Of a stretch of 64,000 nucleotides of DNA, positions 48,306-56,510 are shown one piece after another; within the stretch, counting starts at the first letter, position 1, and each line of letters begins with the position of its first letter. The stretch is from assembly GCA_027493525.1 (NCBI GenBank), contig JAOSKN010000002.1, positions 910,288 through 974,287 of the forward strand, read 5' to 3'. The notes beneath the pieces are model-generated. The model was not told the DNA's origin. It searched no databases and saw only the letters and a program-made list of their open reading frames with translations. This stretch comes from Planctomycetota bacterium. Its GTDB lineage: Bacteria; Planctomycetota; SZUA-567; H5-PLA8. The position numbers were made by a program, and so were the translations under genes.

Positions 48306-50519
48306 TTATTCTCGATTGTCCTTGAGCATGTTCGTGTACGGATTGCCCGGCACATCCGGCAGAAGGCGGATCATCTCCTCGACGTTTCGAACCAATTGGA
48401 AATTGCCGAGCTGGCTGTACTGCGTGCGAACGATGAAGAGTTTCTCCATTTGCAGCAGCGTCTCGCTGCGAATGGGGTCGTAGAGGTCGAGCGCCGGTTT
48501 CGCCTCCTCGCGCGTGAGCACTTGAACCAGATCCTTGATCGGCGCGATCTGCGTGAATGCTTCGTTCAGGAATTTGGCTTTGCCACGGAACGTTTCCGGG
48601 ATACCTCGCGAGGCAATGCGCTCGTTGGAGGAGATCGGATCGGTTCGATACTTCTCCCAGGCCACGCGCGCCTGTTGCACCCAACGCCCGGTCTCCTCCT
48701 TGACCGTCTTCATCACCCGATCTCTCAGTTCCGCAAGCTTCTGGCGCAGGTCGGCAAACTCCTGCCCTTCGTACTCGGCCTCCAGCGTGGCGCAGGCTTT
48801 GATCACCTCCCCGAATTTCCGCTCCTTATAGGCCCTTTCCATGCCCATATAATGAAGCTCGAAGAAATTGCGCCGCAGGCCGCTTACCAAGGCTTCGGTT
48901 TTTTCGAAATACCAGCCGTCGCCGGTCTTGCTGAGGGAAGGCAGCAGGGCCATGGCCTCCTTAAGAAGAGCCGGCTTGGCGCCCTTGGTCTGCATGTCCA
49001 TCAGTTTGGCCCAGGCCCCAACGACTTCTTGGACATGCGCCCTTAGAAGGATGGCTTTCTCGGTCTTGACGTTCTTGAGCGTTTCCAGGGCTTCCGTACC
49101 CTTCCCCTCGAGGTACAGCCTCAAGCCGGCTCTGAAATCGGCTTCTTGCCGGATTTTCTCCAGCATCCGGCTGGCAGGGGCTGCATGGAAATCGGCGCCG
49201 GACACCTTGGCCAGCATTTCCGTGGCGAGGTCGTATTCTCCCCTGGCGTAGGCCCGCGATCCCTCCGCGAAGGCCCGGGCGTTGCGCAGCAGGTCGGCGG
49301 CGTCCACTGGCCCGGCCACCGCCGCCACGGAATCGGCGCTGCAAGCCGCAAGGCGGACAAGCGCCTCAACCTCCCGGTCCACTTCCTCCATCCTGCGCGC
49401 AGCCTGCGTGTCGCTCCAGGCTGAAGTGGCGCGGTCGAGTTGGTCCAAGAGCTTCCTTACCCGATCCAGTTCGACCACACATCCCTGGTAGGCCGCCGCG
49501 ACCCGAGTCAGCTTTCCGAGCACGGCTTCCTGAGCACGATACTTGGAGACGGCCTCCTGAAGGTTCCTGGCCAGTTCCTGCGCCCGATCTCGAGCCATCG
49601 CGCCCTTGGCATCCTCCGCGGCCTTCTGCGTGGCGAGCACGAAGGTTCCGGTAAATGCTTGGTCGGAGAGGGCCAGAAACCGCTCCGAGTAGCCCTCGAA
49701 CTTGTTCACGGCGGCCTGGGCGCGGCGATACGCCTCGCTCAAGTCGCCCGAATCCTGTATCAGCGCCTCGATCTCGGACGCCTCCTGCTTCGCCGCGACT
49801 TTGATTTTCCATTGCTTAAGCTTGGCGACATCGGCATCGTCGAGATGCTCCTTCGCCAGCAAGGCGAATTGCGCCTGGAGTTGCGCGAACTCGCCTTTAT
49901 CGAAGAGTTCCTCGACCTCGCCCCAGTTCACGGCAACCGGCTTGGGAGCGAGCATCTCCGGCAAAAGCCAGAGCGCGACCGCCAGGATGGTCACGGCGCC
50001 TGTCAGAACCAACGTGCGTTTGCTGACGGTCCGACGCGGCGGAAGGATGATTTGCGCGGGGACGGGCGCTTGGCGTAAGGGGGCGGGCGCGACAGAAGCT
50101 GAGCCGGGCGCGGCCGGCGGGGCTGCCGGTGCGGTAGGCGCTTCCACCCGGTCGATCTTCGGGAGAGGACCGATTAGGGTCCGCTCAAAGTCGTCGACCG
50201 AGCCCACCATCGTCCGCTCAAAGTCGTCGGCGGACGGCGCTTCCTCGACGAAGTCAATCTCTACCTTCCCGATACTGATCTTGTCGCCGTTTCGCAAGGC
50301 GCGGCGAGTGAACTTCTCGCCGTTTACCAGGGTGCCTTTGGCGCTGCCCAAATCATCGATGATAAATACGCCGCCCAAAGGGGCAATGCGCGCGTGCTTT
50401 CTGGAAACGGCGGGATCGTTGAGCACGACGGAATTCTCGGGGTGGCGGCCGAGCGTCACCTCTCCGCTCAGGAGCAACTCCCTCGACTTTCCATCCTCGT
50501 TTACAACCAGCTTCGCCAT
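48306..50519 (-). CDS. FHA-domain membrane protein with long helical periplasmic region
   Basis: 737 residues. FHA domain about 1-92 (LGRHPENSVVLNDPAVSRKHARI, LGSAKGTLVNG; Asn of the NG motif replaced by Lys). Residues about 95-118 hold two tandem copies of DDFERT followed by MVG or LIG, then a Pro/Ala-rich linker, a transmembrane helix (about 168-188, LVLTGAVTILAVALWLLP) and ~540 residues of long helical, TPR-like sequence. It may connect a phospho-Thr signal in the cytosol to the assembly machinery outside. The start ATG at 50519 opens directly with the FHA. It is the gene just upstream of the FHA-CpaF gene and the largest FHA protein in the locus. Confidence 0.85.
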   Translation of the reverse strand: MAKLVVNEDGKSRELLLSGEVTLGRHPENSVVLNDPAVSRKHARIAPLGGVFIIDDLGSAKGTLVNGEKFTRRALRNGDKISIGKVEIDFVEEAPSADDFERTMVGSVDDFERTLIGPLPKIDRVEAPTAPAAPPAAPGSASVAPAPLRQAPVPAQIILPPRRTVSKRTLVLTGAVTILAVALWLLPEMLAPKPVAVNWGEVEELFDKGEFAQLQAQFALLAKEHLDDADVAKLKQWKIKVAAKQEASEIEALIQDSGDLSEAYRRAQAAVNKFEGYSERFLALSDQAFTGTFVLATQKAAEDAKGAMARDRAQELARNLQEAVSKYRAQEAVLGKLTRVAAAYQGCVVELDRVRKLLDQLDRATSAWSDTQAARRMEEVDREVEALVRLAACSADSVAAVAGPVDAADLLRNARAFAEGSRAYARGEYDLATEMLAKVSGADFHAAPASRMLEKIRQEADFRAGLRLYLEGKGTEALETLKNVKTEKAILLRAHVQEVVGAWAKLMDMQTKGAKPALLKEAMALLPSLSKTGDGWYFEKTEALVSGLRRNFFELHYMGMERAYKERKFGEVIKACATLEAEYEGQEFADLRQKLAELRDRVMKTVKEETGRWVQQARVAWEKYRTDPISSNERIASRGIPETFRGKAKFLNEAFTQIAPIKDLVQVLTREEAKPALDLYDPIRSETLLQMEKLFIVRTQYSQLGNFQLVRNVEEMIRLLPDVPGNPYTNMLKDNRE

Positions 50520-50653
50520 GATGTCCTACGGCCTCACACAGGAACGAGCACTGAAAGAGCGAGAAATCCGCCTCGGGCGCCAAGCACGACACCCTTACCC
50601 CAAGCCGCCCGCTCCGGTCGATCCCAAGGCCAACGCCTCCGGGCGAGGGCCAT

Positions 50654-51655
50654 CTATTCCCCTTCAGCGGTCGCCGCCGCTTGGGGCCTCGGCGCCATTA
50701 GGCTGGCGGCTTTGCCCAACGGATCGACTACCGCGGCAGCGCCCTCCCAGCGCGACTGAAAGAAGAGCCAGGCGCAGACCCCGGCCAACACGGGCCGCTG
50801 GGGGTCTGGAAAATCCAATGTGAAGGGCGCTCGGCAAAGCATGGGCTGGATCGAGAATACTACCGTTGCGCCCAAGTCCGTTGGTTTGGGTTGAGCGGAC
50901 CACAGGCCCACCAGCAGGCCGCCGCGGCGCAATCGGTCTACGTCCATGGACCGCTCCGGTCCGGCAATAAAAGCATTGGTGACGATCACGTCGGCCTTTT
51001 CCGCCTGAGCCAGCGCGCGCCATACACCGGGCAGGTTGTATTCGGGATGATTCGGATCTCGCAGGGCAGGATGGGGCGGATGAGGCTGGGCGAAAGCCCT
51101 GAGTTTTGCGGCCAGGTCCACGCAGGCATATCGCGCCCACCCATCCAGGTCTTCCAGGGATGCGGGCGCATCCGGATACAGCTCGCGCATATTCTTCGGG
51201 GTTGTCGTGCGGACGATCTGCCGCACCACATTTAGACCCTCCGGCCCACTGGGGTCGAAGTATTCCGCGATCCTGGTTGTCGCCCGGGCATGTTGCACCA
51301 CCGGCTTATGGAGCGAGAAAAACGACTCGATGGAACGGATTTCCCCAAGGTCAAGTTCCACGGGCCGCCGAGAGCCTTTCTCGACCCAGTCGCCGAGCGT
51401 CTTCTGAAAAACGGCGAAGCCTTCGCGATCCAGGTTTGGCAAGCGCTCGTCCACGACTCGAATGAGGCGCAGCTTCAGCCGCGGCGCGCCGCTCGCCTCG
51501 GGGCGCTTGCCCTCCCCCGCATCCCGATGCGCAGGGAAATACCGATTGAAGGCCTGCGTGGACGCCCGCTCCCGGCCACAGCCGGACAGACCGGCCAAGG
51601 CGGCCAGCGGCAACAAGGCGCACGGAAGGAGGCAGGGGGGCCGTGACCGGTTCAT
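50654..51655 (-). CDS. Tad-locus lipoprotein of unknown function
   Basis: 333 residues. Lipoprotein signal with lipobox LAGLSGC (Cys near residue 26). The mature part has no family I recognise; it includes a helical NMRELYPDAPASLEDLDGWARYACVDLAAKLR region and a C-terminal alpha/beta-like part with DVIVTNAFIAGP and VLAGVCAWLFFQ. Its ATG overlaps the stop of the TadE-like gene (ATGA at 51655-51652), so it is translated with it and belongs to the pilus locus. Many Tad loci encode an outer-membrane lipoprotein (TadD or RcpB) that helps the secretin; this one could play that part. Confidence 0.65.
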   Translation of the reverse strand: MNRSRPPCLLPCALLPLAALAGLSGCGRERASTQAFNRYFPAHRDAGEGKRPEASGAPRLKLRLIRVVDERLPNLDREGFAVFQKTLGDWVEKGSRRPVELDLGEIRSIESFFSLHKPVVQHARATTRIAEYFDPSGPEGLNVVRQIVRTTTPKNMRELYPDAPASLEDLDGWARYACVDLAAKLRAFAQPHPPHPALRDPNHPEYNLPGVWRALAQAEKADVIVTNAFIAGPERSMDVDRLRRGGLLVGLWSAQPKPTDLGATVVFSIQPMLCRAPFTLDFPDPQRPVLAGVCAWLFFQSRWEGAAAVVDPLGKAASLMAPRPQAAATAEGE

Positions 51656-52449
51656 GGCTGAGGATGCAACTCCTTCATCAGACCGGAGTCCTCCCAGGAC
51701 GTTTTGTCCTTTTGAGCGATTTCTTTGATGCCTGCGGGGTCCTGTTTACGCACGGCTGCCTGCCGGAAGTGGAAGTCCGCCCCGCCCATTCCGGCGCCGG
51801 AAGGAATCTCGGTATGGTATTCCTTGCCCAGGACCACGAAGTGCCCCGCGCCCAGTTTGAGCGAGAGCCAGGAATATCCCATAGGCTTGTAATTCAGTAC
51901 CACGGCGGCGCGCTGTTCCACCGCCCAGCCCCCTCCGCCTTTACTGGGGGCAAGGTCGGTGCCAAAATAGGATTGGTGGGACTGCTGGTTATCCCCGCCT
52001 CGATTGCCCTCGAAACAGATGTATGCCGCCTGTTGGCATTCTTCAGGCCGATACACCGCACTCTCCAGGCCCGCGATACCGTCGGCATTGTGGGCCAAGT
52101 AGCGGGGCGGTCCGCTCAAGGCCTTGCCGCGGTTCTGCTCGGCGTCGTCCTCTCCGTTCACCTTGGGGAAGCGGATGTCTTGTCCGGCGGCCTTGTGGAC
52201 GGAAAGAGCCTCCAACTGCCCGCGTTGAATGCCTGAAAAGAAAAGCTCCCGAACGGCGTCCTGGGTAACGGCGCCCTTCTTCCAGGCGGCGAATCGTGCG
52301 GCAAATTCCGCTTTCTGCTGCAGGAGCATGATGTCGCCGAGCAGGTAGAGACTGTAGAAGAGCAAGGCGAAGAGCGGCATCAGCAGAATCAGCTCTATGG
52401 AGACCACTCCACGAGGCGGGACGCGGGAGGCGTGGGCGACGGTGCGCAT
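51652..52449 (-). CDS. TadE/TadG-like pseudopilin
   Basis: 265 residues. The N-terminal 50 hold a prepilin-like signal: basic leader, Gly, then VVSIELILLMPLFALLFYSLYLLG (residues about 14-37), as in TadE, where cleavage follows the Gly. The remaining 215 residues are soluble with aromatic and Gly-rich segments and no known domain. The ATG shares one base with the stop of the TadG-like gene (TGATG at 52451-52447), so translation is coupled. Probably a minor pseudopilin, one of three TadE/G-type genes in tandem. Confidence 0.8.
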   Translation of the reverse strand: MRTVAHASRVPPRGVVSIELILLMPLFALLFYSLYLLGDIMLLQQKAEFAARFAAWKKGAVTQDAVRELFFSGIQRGQLEALSVHKAAGQDIRFPKVNGEDDAEQNRGKALSGPPRYLAHNADGIAGLESAVYRPEECQQAAYICFEGNRGGDNQQSHQSYFGTDLAPSKGGGGWAVEQRAAVVLNYKPMGYSWLSLKLGAGHFVVLGKEYHTEIPSGAGMGGADFHFRQAAVRKQDPAGIKEIAQKDKTSWEDSGLMKELHPQP

Positions 52450-55016
52450 CAGTGCAGGATTAACTCCGTGAACTTTTCCCAGTCGGCGCCGGACAGGCCC
52501 GTTGGATCGAAATCCCGCAACGCCGGACCGGCGGCGGGCGACTTATCGTTGCCATCCCAGCGGTACAGGCGATTGGTCATGGCCAGAACGTACATCGCCG
52601 CGCGGCTCCGATAGCGTTGCGGCACGCTGCGGTCGACAGGGATCAGCCGGGCGCCCCAATCCGAATGGAAGAGGTTCAGGATAGGGCCTAGGCGGTCGTT
52701 GGGTTTCAGGAACCGCTCGGTCATGTACTCGGCGGTGAACGGTCCGGAGGACTCCCCGGCGCGCTGCCGCTCCCCGATCCCGCAGATGAGCCGCTCCGGG
52801 AAGAATTGCGAAGCGCCCGTTCGCGGCCCGCTGCTGCCGTAGAGGTCCTTATTCACCCGGATGCCGGCCTTGGCGGAGGCGATGGCCAGCATGCCCTCGG
52901 CCTCCAGGAAAATTCCGCCATGGCCTTCGTTCTTCGGCCGCTTGCGAATCATCAAGGAATGGTGGCGCTGCCAGAGGGCAACCGTAATGCCCCAGTTAAA
53001 GAAGTTATGGTCATCGCTTCCGGGTACGGGTTTGAAAATGAGAGTTGGATTAAGCCGCGCCTGGATGCGCGCCGCGTTGGATCCTGGGTTGGGCGCGGGC
53101 TGTTCGGGCGTATAGTTGCTCCGGTGGATCTGGTGGAAGGCCGCCTCGGGATTGAACTGGGCGTCGCCGTTGAAAGCGCCGCTGTTGGCGTAGGCGGGCG
53201 AGACCAGGTCCGCGATATAGGCGCGCACCATGCTTTTCTTCTTCCCGTTCACTTCCTCCGCTTCCGAATCCGGAACCTTGAAATGGTGGTCGGTCTCGTC
53301 GGCGGAGATCAGGTTGAGCTTGTGGTACGCCAGCGAGTGCGCGTTTTGGGCATCGGAATCCGGAAAGTCCCGCACGCCGTCGGTGAAGCAGAGCGGACAA
53401 TACGTGATGGCGTGGTGCTTCTTCTCGGCCAGTTCGACCTCCTTGTCGTAATCCCCGAAGATGTTGCCCGGGTTGTCGATGCGGGTCTGCGCGATGGGGT
53501 TGATGCCTAATCCCTGGGCCGCGACGCCCATGGCGTCGATAATACCCTGCAAGTCCTGCAAGGCGTCCTGCAGAACGTTGTTGGCCTGGTTGAGCGCGTC
53601 CAGATGCGCCTGATCCGGCAGGGCGTTGTAGGCGTTCAAGGCGGCGTTATAAGCGGCCTGGGCCACGTTCTTGGCCTGCTGCGCGGCAGCCAATCCTTGG
53701 TTGAGCGTTTCGTTGATATTGGCCAGACCGAAGCAATTGCAGCCCGGGGGATTCGTATCCTGGCACTGGTAATGCAGGCACCAGCGATTCTCATCCTCGT
53801 AGCCTTTTTCATGAGTCTCAGGGATGGGAATATGGAAGTGGTAGGTGCCGGCCACGACGGTCGTGATCCAGATGTGGGTGCAGTTGTAGTGCAGGTGGGT
53901 GTGGCTGTTGTGCCAGTGGCCGCAGGGGGTTTTGTCGGGACTTTCGTGCCCGCCGGTTCCTTTCTTGTCCTTGCGATGCCAACAGATCACGGTCTTGGCA
54001 AAGGCCAGATACTTACCGCCGATCTTGCGGGGTTCGCAGGCGTATTCCTGGTACCAGGGCTTGTTCCCTACTTGGGCCGAAGAGGCGTCTATGGATCCCA
54101 TATTCACTTTGCCCTGGTCAGAGACGATATGGTGGTCGCCGATATCCGTGATATTGAGCTTGCCGGTATCCCGGTCCATGTGGAAGGCGTCCATGTCCCG
54201 AGCCATCTGCATGGCCCGCTCCACGAAGCGGTTTTTGGCGTCGTCCCATGGTTCGTACTGCATGAAGGAGTGGTCCTGCGCCACGCCGCCGGAGTAGCTG
54301 CCGAAATTCCGGTTGGGAGTGAAGTTCAATCGCACCGGCGAGGTGTCCACGTCGGGAAAGAAAGCCATGTACACTCGGTTGGAGTCGTCGTTCTTCACCG
54401 TACCGTCGAAGGTGTTCAGGTACGCGATGCGCATGGCCTCGTATTTCATCATCCGAGGCATGGCCTGAGCTATGTGCTCGGCCACGATCCTCAGGGTCCG
54501 AGTCCACATCTCCAAGGTGCGGTCGCTTGAATTGTAGGCGTTACGGGTTCGAGACAGGAGGCGGCCTTCCTCGCCCGTCAGAAACTCCTTGAACTTCTGC
54601 TTGGGCGTGCCACCCAGCTTTTGCTTGAAGTCCTGGTACCAGTCCTCGCCATCCAGATCGTAGTCCTCGTTGCCCGGCTTGGTGCTCCCGCCGGAAATTT
54701 GCCGATCGCCCCACTTCTCCAACCAGGCGTAGACGCCCAAGACGCAGAACTTCACTTCGAGTTCGTACTGGCGATGGTAGCACCAACTCTGGGCGTTGTT
54801 CAGCCAGGCGATTGCGGAGAGGCTGTCCGCCTGGACCACGGCGGCGGAGTAGGCGGCTGCGTCGGCGGCGTTCTGCAGCTTGGCGCGCTTGACCAGGGTC
54901 CAGCCCACGTTGAGGGGGAAGCACATGACCAGGATCAGGAACACGGCCGAGAGCAAGGCCAGCAGCATGACCTGGGCGCTCTCGTCCCGATGCAGTCGGC
55001 TCGCCGCGCTACGCAT
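52449..55016 (-). CDS. Large TadG-like protein with His/Cys-rich insert
   Basis: 855 residues from the ATG at 55016 (GAGGGG upstream, eight bases after the previous stop; 55043 would overlap tadE). The N-terminus ESAQVMLLALLSAVFLILVMCFPLNVGW plus KLQNAADAAAYSAA is the TadE/G-like entry of DUF-type pilus proteins, with a single membrane helix. The rest is outside: a His-rich stretch near residues 360-380 (HWHNSHTHLHYNC), an Ala-rich helical region near 435-490, and a CPLC plus downstream His pair near 540-560. Far longer than ordinary TadG (about 450). It may be a pilus-tip or adhesin-like minor component. Middle of the tad operon. Confidence 0.75.
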   Translation of the reverse strand: MRSAASRLHRDESAQVMLLALLSAVFLILVMCFPLNVGWTLVKRAKLQNAADAAAYSAAVVQADSLSAIAWLNNAQSWCYHRQYELEVKFCVLGVYAWLEKWGDRQISGGSTKPGNEDYDLDGEDWYQDFKQKLGGTPKQKFKEFLTGEEGRLLSRTRNAYNSSDRTLEMWTRTLRIVAEHIAQAMPRMMKYEAMRIAYLNTFDGTVKNDDSNRVYMAFFPDVDTSPVRLNFTPNRNFGSYSGGVAQDHSFMQYEPWDDAKNRFVERAMQMARDMDAFHMDRDTGKLNITDIGDHHIVSDQGKVNMGSIDASSAQVGNKPWYQEYACEPRKIGGKYLAFAKTVICWHRKDKKGTGGHESPDKTPCGHWHNSHTHLHYNCTHIWITTVVAGTYHFHIPIPETHEKGYEDENRWCLHYQCQDTNPPGCNCFGLANINETLNQGLAAAQQAKNVAQAAYNAALNAYNALPDQAHLDALNQANNVLQDALQDLQGIIDAMGVAAQGLGINPIAQTRIDNPGNIFGDYDKEVELAEKKHHAITYCPLCFTDGVRDFPDSDAQNAHSLAYHKLNLISADETDHHFKVPDSEAEEVNGKKKSMVRAYIADLVSPAYANSGAFNGDAQFNPEAAFHQIHRSNYTPEQPAPNPGSNAARIQARLNPTLIFKPVPGSDDHNFFNWGITVALWQRHHSLMIRKRPKNEGHGGIFLEAEGMLAIASAKAGIRVNKDLYGSSGPRTGASQFFPERLICGIGERQRAGESSGPFTAEYMTERFLKPNDRLGPILNLFHSDWGARLIPVDRSVPQRYRSRAAMYVLAMTNRLYRWDGNDKSPAAGPALRDFDPTGLSGADWEKFTELILH

Positions 55017-55023
55017 CGCCCCC

Positions 55024-55638
55024 TCAATTCCACGGTCGTACAAGGGTGCAGAACTGCGCCAATTCCACGCGCAGGTCGGTGGCGGAAGCCCGGCCGGCGT
55101 TTTGAAAGGCGTTGAAAACGATCCGATTGGCGAACGGAACCGGCAGGTAGGTATCGTACAAAATTCCCACCCGGACCTCGTCTCGGTCCGCGCCCCCTTG
55201 CAGGTTCACGGAAACCTTGCGCAGGAAGGTTTTTGCACGGTCGTTTGGACTGTAGCGGTACTTGGGAGGAGTGGAAATATCGTCGTACCCCTCTTTCTTC
55301 CAGCGTATGGGCAGCTTGCGCCACTCCACGTTCTCCTGCGGCCCGACCATCTCCAGTAGCGAACATACTTGCCAGGCAGCCCGGACGGCCCGGTTGAACT
55401 CGGGATCTCCGGCCTTGCCGACCCAGTTGGTTGCCGGGGGAGCGCTCTGGGGATCGACATCCGCCGCCAGCGCCGCTCGGGCCGCGCCGAAGGCCGCGTA
55501 CTGCATCACCTGATGGCAGACGAAAAGGTGCGCGAGTTGAATGAGGAAGCAGTTCAGCAGGATGATGAAAGGAAACAGGAGCAGCATCTCGATGGCTGCC
55601 CCGCCCCGTTGGTCTCGAACCAGGCCGCGCGGGTTCAT
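55024..55638 (-). CDS. tadE: TadE-like pseudopilin
   Basis: 204 residues from the ATG at 55638 (GGTGA five bases upstream; an in-frame TTG at 55650 is weaker). A prepilin-type start: RDQRGGAAIEMLLLFPFIILLNCFLIQ, i.e. a Gly before AAIEM and a long helix, as in TadE. The C-terminal 160 residues are soluble, with paired basic and aromatic residues. Its stop lies seven bases before the TadG-like gene. TadE and TadF in other systems are processed by the TadV peptidase; a matching tadV gene lies directly upstream. Confidence 0.88.
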   Translation of the reverse strand: MNPRGLVRDQRGGAAIEMLLLFPFIILLNCFLIQLAHLFVCHQVMQYAAFGAARAALAADVDPQSAPPATNWVGKAGDPEFNRAVRAAWQVCSLLEMVGPQENVEWRKLPIRWKKEGYDDISTPPKYRYSPNDRAKTFLRKVSVNLQGGADRDEVRVGILYDTYLPVPFANRIVFNAFQNAGRASATDLRVELAQFCTLVRPWN

Positions 55639-55642
55639 CGAT

Positions 55643-56189
55643 TCACCCAAGAAAAGCCATGCTCACGGTCCACAGGCACCCGACCCCGAATGCCGCGCCA
55701 AACGGAACCACCTGTACGCTTTCCTCAAGCCGACGCCCTTTGAGCAGGCCTTCCGCCTTGAAGGCGCGCTGCAAGAGCAGCGTGGCGCGACCGTGCCAGA
55801 CCAACGTGCAGAGGCCCATGGCCAGTCCCGCCAGCGTGGCATACACGAGCAGGTAGATGGCCAAGGGCCATGCCGCCAAAACGCCCATCGCGGCCATCAG
55901 CTTCACATCCCCCCGCCTACGCCGCCCTGCCAATACACCACGAGCATGACCACGAAGCAAAAAATCAGCCCCCCAGACTCTCCAAGAGATACGAGTACCA
56001 GATCGAGTCTGGCAGCCAGGATCGCTTGAGAAGAGACTGGGCGACCGCCAGCGCCAGGCCTATCAGGACGGCCGGATAGGTGATGGAATTGTAGATCCGC
56101 CGGCTCTTGAGATCGCTGTAAAGGCACGTCCCCGCCAGCGCGAGCAGAACCCCGAGGCGCAGCAGATCCAGCGCATCCATTGCGTTCAT
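55643..56189 (-). pseudogene. tadV: Prepilin peptidase TadV/CpaA, interrupted by two one-base frameshifts
   Basis: Type IV-like aspartic prepilin peptidase. Three successive frames carry one gene: the start MNAMDALDLLRLGVLLALAG with TCLYSDLKSRRIYN (first Asp) from the ATG at 56189 (GGGAGG upstream), then GLIFCFVVMLVVYWQGGVGG, then GGGDVKLMAAMGVL with the second catalytic Asp in GGGDVKL. One G is missing in each of two runs, 55969-55974 and 55909-55914 (C on plus); restoring both gives 182 residues, the usual TadV length. Two shifts in the same short gene, both in G6 runs, look like consensus error. If real, no pilin could be processed by this copy. Other types of function are unlikely. Confidence 0.85.
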
Positions 56190-56259
56190 GGATCCGACCT
56201 CCCGGTTTTCGGGCAAACGGCTTGGGCGCGTCGGGCCGGCAGGCGGCGAACTTAAGCCC

Positions 56260-56478
56260 CTACTTCTTCCCCGTGCCCTTCTCAATGCTCTCGTCAACGG
56301 TCTCATCGATGGTGTTGGCCATTTTGTTGACCTTGTTCGAGAGCACGGATCCCAGGAATTTCCACGCGCCGATCGCGGCGATGATCACCAAGGCCGCAAT
56401 CAACAGGTACTCGATGCCTTCCAGACCGCGCTCGTCCTTCCCCAGGCCCTGGAAACGCTTTTTGAATCGTCGAAACAT
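56260..56478 (-). CDS. flp: Flp pilin (major pilin candidate)
   Basis: 72 residues from the ATG at 56478 with AAGGAGG eight bases upstream, the best ribosome-binding site in the locus. Basic leader MFRRFKKRFQGLGKDERG, then the processing motif G-LEGIEY and the hydrophobic helix LLIAALVIIAAIGAWKFLG, as in Flp/Fap pilins (cleavage between Gly and Leu, Glu-Tyr at +5/+6). The tail is charged (KMANTIDETVDESIEKGTGKK). The strong site fits high expression. It lies between the secretin and tadV genes. Confidence 0.93.
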   Translation of the reverse strand: MFRRFKKRFQGLGKDERGLEGIEYLLIAALVIIAAIGAWKFLGSVLSNKVNKMANTIDETVDESIEKGTGKK

Positions 56479-56510
56479 GACCGTCCTCCTTAACATCCCA
56501 TGAGCCGCCG

